In this document: positions 1 to 6,731 of the stretch, piece after piece
How positions within the stretch are numbered: position 1 is the first letter of the stretch
How the letters are laid out: each line of letters begins with the position of its first letter
NCBI GenBank assembly: GCA_024276815.1
Contig: JAJRWM010000066.1
Location: forward strand, 1-20,004
Direction: 5' to 3'
DNA from: a bacterium
GTDB lineage: Bacteria; JACRDZ01; JAJRWM01
Length of the DNA stretch: 20,004 bases
Position numbers and translations under genes: made by a program
The notes under the pieces: generated by a model
What the model was told of the DNA's origin: nothing
Database searches by the model: none
Seen by the model: the letters and a program-made list of their open reading frames with translations, nothing else

Positions 1-636
1 ATGGATTATCTGATCCCAGCGAAGATTGCCTTCCCGAAAATCATCATTGGTGTATCCGGTAATTTCCTCAAGCGCACCCTGGAGGAAAAACGGTTTGAAG
101 TTCAGATCGCCCCGGAAAGCGATCCCCTGAAAATCCCGAACAAACAAACGATATTTTTCTATGCTTTCCTGTAAAGATGCTTCCGTCCTTTTGCGTTCCG
201 TAAGATCATGAAATATCGCTTGAATTGCCGGTTCTCCGTTATAAATAACTGGTATGGTAGCGATTTTAACATCAACGCTCTCACCGTTTAACAAAACCAA
301 CTTTTCTTCAAAGAAAACGTTCCGTTTGCTTTGTCCCCGATTTTTCACCCGTTCTTTAGCGTTTTCGTGGGAATCCGGGTGAATAAAATCATATATAGTT
401 TTACCAACCAGGCTCTTTTTGCTCTTTGCTTTAAAAAACTTTCGCATCGATTCATTAACGTAAATCACCACACCGTCACGATGAACCGCTGTCGGCTCAG
501 GAAAGGCATCTAATGATTTCCAGTATTTTTTTTCATTTGTCCGCAAGAAATGGAGTTTTGATTTGGTAACAACGAGTTGCTCTCGCAGTTTTTTAATTTT
601 TGATTTCAATTTATTTGTTTCAGCTTTTTCAGTCAT
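1..636 (-). CDS. PAS-domain sensory protein, N-terminal part (truncated by window edge)
   Basis: An uninterrupted minus-strand frame runs from ATG at 634-636 down to base 1 (212 codons, no stop), so only the N-terminus is present. Residues 1-35 are Lys/Glu-rich and probably a coiled coil. Residues about 36-150 form a PAS domain: FPEPTAVHRDG, then VVIYVNESMRKFF, VGKTIYDFIHPDS, and the S-box end IFHDLTERKRTE. A second PAS starts near residue 160 (EKYRLFVRDFQGIAFRGDL, EEITGYTNDDF). There is no signal peptide or membrane segment in this part, so cytoplasmic sensing is likely. PAS proteins with this layout usually end in a histidine kinase, GGDEF or other output domain, which lies outside the window; the output is unknown. 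The gene is divergent from pgeF. No strong Shine-Dalgarno precedes the start. A weak minus-strand promoter is possible (extended -10 TGTGATACT at about 678-686). Confidence 0.85.
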   Translation of the reverse strand, partial: MTEKAETNKLKSKIKKLREQLVVTKSKLHFLRTNEKKYWKSLDAFPEPTAVHRDGVVIYVNESMRKFFKAKSKKSLVGKTIYDFIHPDSHENAKERVKNRGQSKRNVFFEEKLVLLNGESVDVKIATIPVIYNGEPAIQAIFHDLTERKRTEASLQESIEKYRLFVRDFQGIAFRGDLNFKPFFLQGALEEITGYTNDDFREGNLRWDQIIH

Positions 637-727
637 TGATATCCCGGGATCAACTCGTTTGACTTAATCTCTTTGATAGTATCACAATCTTTAAATATAC
701 TCAAATATATCGACAGGCACGGTGAAC

Positions 728-756
728 GCACATTTCGATTTTTCTTATGGTATACT
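728..756 (+). promoter_or_regulatory. Probable extended -10 promoter for pgeF
   Basis: TGGTATACT at 748-756 is a TGn-extended -10 element with one mismatch to TATAAT. The -35 position is poor, as is common for extended -10 promoters. Transcription would start near 763, about 24 bases before the chosen pgeF ATG at 787. This argues against the longer upstream ATG at 673, which would lie before the promoter. Confidence 0.4.
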
Positions 757-786
757 GAATCGAGAATATTTGTGAAATGTCAACTT

Positions 787-1554
787 ATGATTATTAACCT
801 GAACGCCTCTACGGATAACGCTATAACTTGTCGTTTCACGACTCGTCAGGACGGGGCAAGCCCACAACCTTTCGCTTCTTTGAATCTGGGCCTGCATGTT
901 GGCGACAATCCAAAAAACGTTTACACCAACCGGGAAGCGGTAACCGACAAATTGGCGCTCGGCTTGAGCGAGATAAAAACCGTCAACCAGGTTCACGGGG
1001 CGCGAATTAAAGTTGTTGATGGGGGCTATCCCGGTTCCTGGGCTTCAGACTTTAATGAACTGGAGAAAGCTGACGGTTTGATAACGTCCGAACCCGGAGT
1101 TTACCTGAGTGTTTTTCTGGCGGATTGCCGGGCGGTGTATATTTACGATCCGGTCAACACTGTCATAGCGCTTTTACATTGCGGCTGGCGTAGTGTCCAT
1201 CAAAATTTAATCGAGGCCACCTTGAACATTATGCGCGATTTATTCGACAGCTCTCCTAGAAACTGCCGGGTGTGGATTTCCCCGGGCCTTGGCCGGTGCT
1301 GTTACGAAATCAAACCTGACTCTTTTCCGATTTCGGAGCAATCCTGGGGTGCGGCTGACATTTTCCAGACAATGGATGGCAGGCATTATTTTGATCTGGT
1401 ACGAGTCATAAGGCAGAAATTGCTCAGCCTCAACCTGCTGTCTGACAAGATAACCGCCAGCGACCTTTGCACCTCCTGCGACGAACGTTTTTTTTCTTAC
1501 CGGCGGGATGGCCGGACCGGTCGGATGGCGGCGATTATGGGAATCAACCCATGA
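787..1554 (+). CDS. pgeF: PgeF/YfiH family purine nucleoside phosphorylase (multicopper oxidase-like, DUF152)
   Basis: A 255-residue cytoplasmic protein of the YfiH/LACC1 family. Characterised members cleave purine nucleosides (adenosine, inosine, methylthioadenosine) with phosphate and can deaminate adenosine. The metal-binding residues are visible: His70 in NQVHG, Cys114 in LADC and His131 in LLHCGWR, matching His71/Cys107/His124 of E. coli YfiH. Other family blocks are ASLNLGLHVGDN (residues 30-41), ISPGLGRCCYEI, and the C-terminal CTSCDERFFSYRRDG. I start at ATG 787 rather than the longer 673 start: it gives the normal family length, begins with MIINLN, and lies after the promoter at 748-756. 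The stop overlaps the start of the next gene (ATGA at 1551-1554), so the two are probably translated together. Confidence 0.9.
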   Translation: MIINLNASTDNAITCRFTTRQDGASPQPFASLNLGLHVGDNPKNVYTNREAVTDKLALGLSEIKTVNQVHGARIKVVDGGYPGSWASDFNELEKADGLITSEPGVYLSVFLADCRAVYIYDPVNTVIALLHCGWRSVHQNLIEATLNIMRDLFDSSPRNCRVWISPGLGRCCYEIKPDSFPISEQSWGAADIFQTMDGRHYFDLVRVIRQKLLSLNLLSDKITASDLCTSCDERFFSYRRDGRTGRMAAIMGINP

Positions 1555-1991
1555 AAACGACATTTTTTGTGGCCGGGATTATCCAGGGCTCCCATCAAAA
1601 AGAAAAAATTCACTGTCAGGACTACCGGATATTTATTAAAGATATCCTGAAAAAATATTATCCTGACAGCCAAATTCAGTGTTCAATCGAGTTGTATCCC
1701 GATTCGCTAACGTATTCGGAGGAGAAGCAAAGGTCGGCGTTCTTTGACCTGATGCGAAAGACGGCGGCGGCGGATATTTTGCTCGTCTACTTGCCCGAGG
1801 CCAGCATGGGGTCGGCCATTGAGATGTGGGAATCTCACCGGGAGGGACACACGATAATCGCTATCTCTCCGTTGGACCTTAACTGGGTTGTCCGGTTTTT
1901 AGCGACCGAGATCGTTCCCGATCTTGACTCGTTCGCAGATTTCGTCAAACAGGGCGGACTGGATAAATATATCAAACAAGCGAAATGCTGA
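1551..1991 (+). CDS. Nucleoside 2-deoxyribosyltransferase-like protein
   Basis: A 146-residue protein whose ATG overlaps the pgeF stop by 4 bases. It begins TTFFVAGIIQGSH and has a Rossmann-like middle, ADILLVYLPEASMGSAIEMWESH (residues 74-96). This resembles the nucleoside 2-deoxyribosyltransferase fold, in which an Asp follows strand beta and a Glu in a G(T/S)xxE motif acts as nucleophile; here Asp75 and Glu91 would be the equivalents. It continues IIAISPLDLNWVVRFLATEIVPDLDSFADFV. It has no signal peptide and no membrane segment. I infer a role in nucleoside or nucleotide handling from the fold and from its coupling to pgeF, another nucleoside enzyme. The substrate is unknown and the enzyme assignment is moderate; it could be a non-catalytic NDT-fold protein. 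Confidence 0.6.
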   Translation: MKTTFFVAGIIQGSHQKEKIHCQDYRIFIKDILKKYYPDSQIQCSIELYPDSLTYSEEKQRSAFFDLMRKTAAADILLVYLPEASMGSAIEMWESHREGHTIIAISPLDLNWVVRFLATEIVPDLDSFADFVKQGGLDKYIKQAKC

Positions 1992-2006
1992 AGGAGGCCT
2001 GATTAT

Positions 2007-2893
2007 ATGTATAAGCAATCGAGGTTCAGCCCGATTTTCTGGTTGTTATTTTTGCTGCTTAGCGGGTGCGCGAATCATAAAATCTGCCGGCGGGATGTCG
2101 CGAACAAGAAATACAGTCCCGATATTTTTTTTAGTCGCGGGGTGAATTATATCCGGAAAACAAGCCGGAGCTGGCAAAGAAAGAATTTACCAAGGCCATT
2201 CAAGCCGACCCCAATCATTTCAATGCCTACTTTTACCGGGGCCAGGTAAACAGCGGGCAGGGTTTTTATGAACAGGCTATCAGGGATTTCACTAGCGCCC
2301 TGAAATTAAAGCCCCAATACCGCAAGACCTATTTTTCCAGGGGACAGGCGTTTTTTCTCTCGGGCCAATACAAAAAGGCGGTCGCTGACTTCTCGACCCT
2401 TTTATCACTCAGCCGCTATTATCGCAACGCTTACCTCCTGCGTGCTCACTCTTATAAAGAGTTGGCTGAATACGATCTCGCGGTAGCGGATTATCTGGTT
2501 GCCGGCAAGGCAAATCCCAAAAATGTCTGGCCGCTGTTGCTCATCGGTGAAATCATGGAAAAAAAAGGGCAGCCCTCTCAAGCGCTCGAATATTTCAATA
2601 AAGCCATTAAAAAGAATCCCGGCTTTTCCAAAGGTTATCTTTACCGGGGTGATTATTACCTTGGGCAAAAGAAATATAATTTAGCCCTGGCTGACTTTAA
2701 CAAACTGATAAATGTCTCAAAATATGACCCGGAAGCCTATTACAAAAGGGCCTTAACCCTTGAAAACGGAGGGCGTCACCGGGAAGCTTTGACCGATTAC
2801 CAACAGTTCCTTGAGCTTGCCTCACGGGAAAATCCTCGTCTGGATGAAGTCAAGGCGAAAATCAAAGAACTGGAATCGCCCTGGATGTGGTAA
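2007..2893 (+). pseudogene. TPR-repeat lipoprotein with an apparent -1 frameshift near 2150
   Basis: The start ATG 2007 follows a strong Shine-Dalgarno (AAGGAGG, 1991-1997). The N-terminus is a lipoprotein signal: FWLLFLLLSGC with lipobox LLSGC, so the product would be lipid-anchored. The first frame is open to 2249 but loses sense after about 2150. From there the second frame (codons from 2135, through to TAA at 2891-2893) reads continuous TPRs: ELAKKEFTKAI, YRGQVNSGQGFYEQAIRDF, SRGQAFFLSGQYKKAVADF, YRGDYYLGQKKYNLALADF and others, about seven units. Joining the frames at GTG AAT TAT | TAT CCG GAA restores a unit with the same 11-residue RG-to-A spacing as the other repeats, so one base seems to be missing around 2148-2152. 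The repaired product would be about 295 residues. It may be a real mutation, a sequencing or assembly error, or less likely recoding. The 3' part alone could start at TTG 2462. Confidence 0.75.
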
Positions 2894-2912
2894 TGGCGGG
2901 CAAATTATTCTG

Positions 2913-2940
2913 TTTACTTTTTTTTGTGAAAACATATAAT
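2913..2940 (+). promoter_or_regulatory. Sigma-70-type promoter of the yggS-proC-yggT-divIVA operon
   Basis: TTTACT at 2913-2918, a 16-base spacer, and a perfect TATAAT at 2935-2940. The expected start of transcription (about 2946-2948) is only a few bases before the GTG start of yggS at 2951. Confidence 0.6.
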
Positions 2941-2950
2941 TGGGGAAAAA

Positions 2951-3646
2951 GTGTCGTATATAAAAGATAATCTGCGGCGCGTTCAGGGAATTATCGCCGA
3001 GTCCGCTGCCGATATTGGCCGCGAGCCGGCCGGAATCACTCTGCTGGCGGTGACCAAGACTTTTCCTCACGAGTTGGTAAACGAAGCGTTGAACTGTGGC
3101 ATAACGGCTATCGGGGAAAACAGGGTGCAGGAAGCGGCGGGGAAGTTTCCCTTTTTAACCGGGAGACCGGAAAAGCACTTGATCGGCCCTTTGCAAACGA
3201 ACAAGGTTAACAAAGCTTTAACGCTATTTGACTGGATTCAGTCATTAGACAATGTTAAACTAGCGAAAAAACTGGACCAGGCGGCGGGGAAACTGGGACG
3301 CGGCGTTAATGTCCTGGTGGAGGTGAAGCTTGAGGATGAACCGAACAAGCATGGTTTGGATCGGCATAAGTTAAGACCTTTTCTGGAGGAAACCGCTTCG
3401 CTGGGCAACCTGAAGATTCAAGGTTTAATGGCCATTCCGCCCTTTAAAAGTAACCCTGAGGAGGTCAGGCCGTATTTCAAACAGTTGCGCAAGCTCTTTG
3501 AGACTGTTCCCGGCTGGGACTTGCCGAACGTAAGGATGCGTTATCTTTCCATGGGGATGAGCCATGACTTTGGAGTGGCCATCCAGGAAGGTTCGAACAT
3601 GATACGAATCGGCTCAGCTTTATTTGGTGAGAGGAGAATAAGATGA
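2951..3646 (+). CDS. yggS: YggS/PLPBP family pyridoxal phosphate homeostasis protein
   Basis: A 231-residue protein of the YggS/PROSC family. These proteins bind PLP without known enzyme activity and keep PLP and amino-acid/keto-acid pools in balance. The PLP lysine is Lys36 in LLAVTKTFP, at the same number as E. coli YggS. Other family blocks are AIGENRVQEA, HLIGPLQTNKVNKAL, VLVEVKLEDEPNKHGL, IQGLMAIPP, YLSMGMSHDFGVAIQEGSNMIRIG and the terminal GSALFGERR. The GTG start at 2951 gives the typical N-terminus (SYIKDNLRRVQGII). There is no clear Shine-Dalgarno, only GGGGAAAAA, and a promoter lies almost directly upstream. It is the first gene of the yggS-proC-yggT-divIVA cluster. The sepF gene often found after yggS in such clusters is absent. 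The stop overlaps proC (ATGA). Confidence 0.95.
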   Translation: MSYIKDNLRRVQGIIAESAADIGREPAGITLLAVTKTFPHELVNEALNCGITAIGENRVQEAAGKFPFLTGRPEKHLIGPLQTNKVNKALTLFDWIQSLDNVKLAKKLDQAAGKLGRGVNVLVEVKLEDEPNKHGLDRHKLRPFLEETASLGNLKIQGLMAIPPFKSNPEEVRPYFKQLRKLFETVPGWDLPNVRMRYLSMGMSHDFGVAIQEGSNMIRIGSALFGERRIR

Positions 3647-4452
3647 AACTGAACAAGAACCTGGGATTTTTAGGCGCCGGCAACATGGGAGCAGCGTTAA
3701 TCTCCGGTATTCTCGCCAGCGAATTATGTTCCCGGGAGGAAATATTCGCTGTTGATACGAATCCTGAGCGGCGTAAATATATCAAGGACGCTTATGAGAT
3801 AGAAACCTCGGATAACGTAATCGGCGTCATCTCGAACTCCGACGTTATTATTCTCGCGGTCAAGCCACAAATGATAGAAGCCCTGCTCCGGGAGATCGTC
3901 TCGCTGGTAGGCAGTAAACTGATTATTTCCATTGCCGCCGGCGTCTCGCTCGGGTTTATTGAGAAGTTACTTCTGCAGAACGCCCGGGTTGTCCGGGTGA
4001 TGCCCAACACGCCGGCGCAGGTCGGCCAGGGCGTCTCGGTCTATGCTCCGGGCCGAAACGCCACGCCTGAGGACGCGGAGATAACCGAACAGATATTCTC
4101 AGCGGTTGGCGCCTGTTATAAAACGGATGAGAAAGCCCTCAACGCGGTAACCGGGCTTAGCGGCAGCGGCCCGGCCTATGTTTTTGAGTTCCTGCAAGGT
4201 TTGATTGACGCCGGGGTCTACGTCGGGCTGCCAAGAGAGTTAGCGACCAACCTGGCCAGCCAGACCATCAAAGGATCAATGGAAATGTTTTTACAAAATA
4301 ATTTACACCCCCGCGAATTACGCGACCTTGTGACCTCCCCCGGCGGTACGACCGTGGAGGGATTAGCCGTCCTGAACAAGGGTGGTTTTAGCGCGTTGTT
4401 AACCGAAGCCGTGAAAGCCGCGGCCGGGAAATCTGAAAAACTGGAAAGGTAA
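3643..4452 (+). CDS. proC: Pyrroline-5-carboxylate reductase
   Basis: A 269-residue cytoplasmic enzyme for the last step of proline synthesis, reducing 1-pyrroline-5-carboxylate to proline with NAD(P)H. The N-terminal Rossmann motif is GFLGAGNMGAALI (residues 8-20). The central block is VVRVMPNTPAQVGQG. The C-terminal ProC signature region runs from GLSGSGPAYVFEFLQGLIDA to LRDLVTSPGGTTVEGL. Length is normal for the family (about 265-275). The ATG overlaps the yggS stop by 4 bases, so translation is probably coupled. proC, yggS, yggT and divIVA recur together in many bacteria, which supports the operon. Confidence 0.97.
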   Translation: MKLNKNLGFLGAGNMGAALISGILASELCSREEIFAVDTNPERRKYIKDAYEIETSDNVIGVISNSDVIILAVKPQMIEALLREIVSLVGSKLIISIAAGVSLGFIEKLLLQNARVVRVMPNTPAQVGQGVSVYAPGRNATPEDAEITEQIFSAVGACYKTDEKALNAVTGLSGSGPAYVFEFLQGLIDAGVYVGLPRELATNLASQTIKGSMEMFLQNNLHPRELRDLVTSPGGTTVEGLAVLNKGGFSALLTEAVKAAAGKSEKLER

Positions 4453-4459
4453 TCGATTT

Positions 4460-4759
4460 ATGTTTGTTTTTGGTAATTTTTTGATAGCGATAGCCCGTGT
4501 GCTGCAAATTGTTTTAAACATAGCGATGTGGATAATTGTCATCCAGGCTCTGCTTTCCTGGGTAAACCCGGACCCTTATAATCCTATCGTTCGCTTTTTA
4601 TACGGCGTCTCGGATCCTGTTCTAAGGCCGATTCGGCGGCGGTTACCGGTGTATTCAGCGGGTTTTGACCTCTCCCCGATTGTCGCGATACTTATTATAA
4701 TATTTCTACAGCATTTTCTGGTGGTTTATCTCTTGACTATGGGTAACAGTCTCAGATAA
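4460..4759 (+). CDS. yggT: YggT family integral membrane protein
   Basis: A 99-residue membrane protein. Two hydrophobic spans are visible: residues about 5-33 (FLIAIARVLQIVLNIAMWII and onward) and about 72-95 (SPIVAILIIIFLQHFLVVYLL region). Between them is the conserved family motif SWVNPDPYNPIVRFLYGVSDPVLRPIRRRLP. YggT proteins occur next to yggS/proC and divIVA and have been linked to cell-envelope or division-related functions, but their exact role is not settled. It starts 7 bases after the proC stop. Its stop codon lies inside the Shine-Dalgarno of divIVA. Confidence 0.92.
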   Translation: MFVFGNFLIAIARVLQIVLNIAMWIIVIQALLSWVNPDPYNPIVRFLYGVSDPVLRPIRRRLPVYSAGFDLSPIVAILIIIFLQHFLVVYLLTMGNSLR

Positions 4760-4770
4760 GGAGTTTCAAT

Positions 4771-5466
4771 ATGCCGTTAACGCCTTTAGAGATACAAAAG
4801 CAGCAGTTCAAGACATCCTTTCGGGGATATGACACCCAGGATGTCGATAATTTCCTGCTCCTTTTAAGCAAGGAATATGAAGACCTGTTCCGGGAGAAAA
4901 AATCTTTGCAGGAAAAGCTGGTTGAGTTGACCTCCGCCAACAATCATTTCAAGGATAAGGAAACCATCATTGAAAAAACGTTGCTGACCGCTGAAAAAGC
5001 CGCTCAGGAACGAATTGTCAACGCTGAGAAAGAAGCCAGTATCATATTAAAAGAAGCTGAAATTGAAGCCGAGCGCATGATCGAACAGGCGAATGAAAAG
5101 GTACGTGATTATACTGTTCAGATCCAGGACTTACGGCAGCAGAAATTCATGTTCGAACAAAAGCTCAGAAGCGTCATTGAGGCTCACTCCAAATTGCTTG
5201 ATTTTCAGCATGAGCTAAACAACCAGCGGCTTCAACAGGAAAATATCAAACAAGAACTGATAGTCGCCCCGCCAGAACAACTGGAAGAGGTAGAAGAACA
5301 AGTTCTGGATAATGACCCTGATAACCTGGAAGTCAATGAGGATAATGACCTTCCGGAAATTGATGATGACCTTGATGATCTGGAAGTCAATGAAGTTGAT
5401 AATTTGGAGAGAAGTGAAACTTCCGAAGAGAATATACCTGGAACTGGAGATTATCAAAATATCTAG
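4771..5466 (+). CDS. divIVA: DivIVA domain protein
   Basis: A 231-residue protein with the DivIVA/GpsB N-terminus LTPLEIQKQQFKTSFRGYDTQDVDNFL (split here as residues 3-20 and 21-29). Phe17 and Arg18 correspond to the membrane-inserting pair of B. subtilis DivIVA. Residues about 30-165 are a long Glu/Lys/Gln-rich coiled coil (for example TAEKAAQERIVNAEKEASII). DivIVA proteins assemble at curved membranes such as poles and division sites and recruit partners. The C-terminal 60 residues are strongly acidic and contain a tandem repeat around NLEVNE/DLEVNE, about 18 codons apart. A good Shine-Dalgarno, AAGGAG (4758-4763), precedes ATG 4771. It is the last gene of the cluster; no strong terminator follows directly. 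Confidence 0.93.
   Translation: MPLTPLEIQKQQFKTSFRGYDTQDVDNFLLLLSKEYEDLFREKKSLQEKLVELTSANNHFKDKETIIEKTLLTAEKAAQERIVNAEKEASIILKEAEIEAERMIEQANEKVRDYTVQIQDLRQQKFMFEQKLRSVIEAHSKLLDFQHELNNQRLQQENIKQELIVAPPEQLEEVEEQVLDNDPDNLEVNEDNDLPEIDDDLDDLEVNEVDNLERSETSEENIPGTGDYQNI
5320..5393 (+). repeat. 54-bp-period direct repeat in the divIVA 3' end
   Basis: Two 20-base copies, 5320-5339 and 5374-5393, differ at two positions and share CTGGAAGTCAATGA. They are exactly 54 bases (18 codons) apart, so the acidic tail of DivIVA appears to have grown by an in-frame duplication. Confidence 0.7.
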
Positions 5467-5719
5467 GAACCAAGAAATTGGGATTAGCAGAGAATGCTGT
5501 GTGTCAAGATTAAAAGCAGCGGGGTCGCTTATACCTATTTTTCACCTGAAGAGATAATTATTCTCCGACTCGGCTGGTATAGATTGTGAAAAAAATTACC
5601 ATTTCAGGAAAAAGTTTACTCAATTTCATTAAATTTTAACATCGATATTAAATTGCTCTTTAATTTGTAAAGCCTTGCAGTCATTATGATACATTTTAAT
5701 ATTCTTTTTATAAAGAGAA
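5467..5719. other. A+T-rich intergenic region upstream of the PEP-CTERM gene
   Basis: I see no open frame with coding character here. Two nested inverted repeats sit shortly after divIVA: TATACC 5530-5535 with GGTATA 5576-5581, enclosing GAGA 5551-5554 with TCTC 5562-5565. A small hairpin AGCG/CGCT lies at 5518-5529 without a proper U-tract. Further on, ATTAAA/TTTAAT (5647-5652 and 5659-5664) is a small inverted repeat 55-75 bases upstream of the sigma-54 promoter. Its position would suit an activator site, but its A+T richness makes chance likely. Confidence 0.4.
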
Positions 5720-5735
5720 TGGCGTTATAATTGCA
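5720..5735 (+). promoter_or_regulatory. Sigma-54 (-24/-12) promoter for the PEP-CTERM gene
   Basis: TGGCGTTATAATTGCA matches the RpoN consensus TGGCAC-N5-TTGCA at both invariant elements: GG at 5721-5722, GC at 5733-5734, with 10 bases between them. Transcription would begin near 5746, leaving a leader of about 216 bases. The same stretch contains a perfect sigma-70 -10 hexamer (TATAAT, 5726-5731) but no -35 partner. In PEP-CTERM/exosortase bacteria the PrsK/PrsR system includes a sigma-54 activator, so an RpoN promoter is a natural fit. Confidence 0.6.
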
Positions 5736-5830
5736 TATATTCTCCTAGGGGAAAGTAGCAAGTCTGATAATTATTTTTGAAATGAATACAGAAGGGATGT
5801 GGTGCTAAATCTTTTTTCGGAGCGGAGGGG

Positions 5831-5878
5831 AAGATTAAAACCGTTATGGCTGTCTGTTAACGGATAAGTTTTAATCTT
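5831..5878 (+). promoter_or_regulatory. Long leader hairpin upstream of the PEP-CTERM gene
   Basis: AAGATTAAAAC (5831-5841) pairs perfectly with GTTTTAATCTT (5868-5878), and the next CGTTA (5842-5846) pairs with TAACG (5858-5862). This gives 16 base pairs with a one-sided 5-base bulge (5863-5867) and an 11-base loop. It lies within the transcribed leader if the sigma-54 promoter is used. It is not followed by a U-tract, so it is not an ordinary terminator. It could stabilise the mRNA, bind a protein, or be a DNA operator. I recognise no known riboswitch class. Confidence 0.6.
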
Positions 5879-5962
5879 TGAGTTACGAACAATCGCTGGC
5901 ATTACGGCTACTGTAGTGATATCAGTATTAAAAAAGATGTACATTTCAAAAGGAGGTAAATT

Positions 5963-6580
5963 GTGAAAGCAAAGATTTTTGTAGTAATGTTTTTGGCGGT
6001 ATTTTTAGTAACCGGTAGCGCTTCGGCTTATTTGATTACCAGCTCAGGAGATGCTGCTATATCAGGATTGGGTGTCATTGATTTTGAAAGTCAAACAGCG
6101 GGTACCTATACTACTCTGACAATTGGCAACGTAACATTCACCGGTACAAATGGTACTTTTGACATTACTAACGCCTATAATGGCTCGTATAACTCAGTGG
6201 GTCAAAGTAACCAGAACACCTGGACCGGTACAGATGCTTATCGGATTGATTTCGCAACCAGTGTCAACGCTTTTGGTTTCAATTTCGGAGCATCGGATGA
6301 TGAGTGGCTTTTAAACGCTTATTACAGCGCAAACAATTTGTTAGAATCTCACATCCTTCCTGAAACCTATGCCAGCAACGCCGGCGAATACTATGGTATC
6401 GCTTCAACTGGTATTTCCTATGCCACATTAACCCAAACATATAACCACTGGACCCCTGTGGATTATATTTTCATTGACAACTTCTCACCAGGCCCTGGTA
6501 ACGCCGTACCTGAACCAGGCACCATGTTATTACTTGGCAGTGGCTTACTGGGCATGATCGGTATCAGAAGAAAAAAATAA
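5963..6580 (+). CDS. PEP-CTERM sorting domain protein
   Basis: A 205-residue secreted protein. It has a signal peptide (KAKIFVVMFLAVFLVTGSASA, cleavage after about residue 23) and a C-terminal sorting tail: VPEPGTMLLLG, a short hydrophobic helix, then RRKK. PEP-CTERM tails are recognised by exosortase (EpsH) for anchoring or release at the cell surface, often in exopolysaccharide producers. The mature part is Cys-free, rich in Thr/Asn/Gly/Tyr, and looks like a beta-sandwich (IDFESQTAGTYTT, YRIDFATSVNAFGFNFG, GIASTGISYATL, DYIFIDNFSPG). The start is GTG 5963 after a near-perfect Shine-Dalgarno, AAAGGAGGT. It is monocistronic: a long leader with a sigma-54 promoter comes before it and a strong terminator after. 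No exosortase is in the window. Function beyond surface exposure is unknown. Confidence 0.93.
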   Translation: MKAKIFVVMFLAVFLVTGSASAYLITSSGDAAISGLGVIDFESQTAGTYTTLTIGNVTFTGTNGTFDITNAYNGSYNSVGQSNQNTWTGTDAYRIDFATSVNAFGFNFGASDDEWLLNAYYSANNLLESHILPETYASNAGEYYGIASTGISYATLTQTYNHWTPVDYIFIDNFSPGPGNAVPEPGTMLLLGSGLLGMIGIRRKK

Positions 6581-6615
6581 TTACGGATTAAACTTCCGTA
6601 TACTGTTTATTTAGC

Positions 6616-6645
6616 GGGCGTCTCATATGAGGCGCCTGTTTTTTT
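6616..6645 (+). terminator. Rho-independent terminator of the PEP-CTERM gene
   Basis: GGCGTCTC (6617-6624) pairs with GAGGCGCC (6629-6636), with one T-G pair and an ATAT loop, followed by seven T at 6639-6645. It lies 36 bases after the stop. Confidence 0.9.
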
Positions 6646-6719
6646 GTTTGCAATCCCCTGCCCCCACTGAATTTTTTCACACCTATCAATTTATCTTCAT
6701 GCGCTAAAGGTTTATTTGT

Positions 6720-6725
6720 TATAAT
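6720..6725 (+). promoter_or_regulatory. Possible -10 element of the candidate small RNA
   Basis: A perfect TATAAT (6720-6725) in an A+T-rich stretch. The best -35 is weak (TTCATG, 6696-6701, spacer 18). Transcription would start at about 6732-6734, exactly at the first stem of the candidate RNA. Confidence 0.4.
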
Positions 6726-6731
6726 TTATTT

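Noticed and set aside
331-513. A 60-residue plus-strand frame at the left end.
   Set aside because: It is antisense to the PAS-domain gene, whose minus-strand frame is continuous and has clear PAS motifs.
673-786. A longer N-terminus for PgeF from ATG 673.
   Set aside because: It would cross the extended -10 promoter at 748-756 and adds 38 residues not seen in the family.
5736-5962. A c-di-GMP (GEMM) or other known riboswitch in the PEP-CTERM leader.
   Set aside because: The conserved GEMM core and tetraloop-receptor arrangement are not visible; only a simple long hairpin is.
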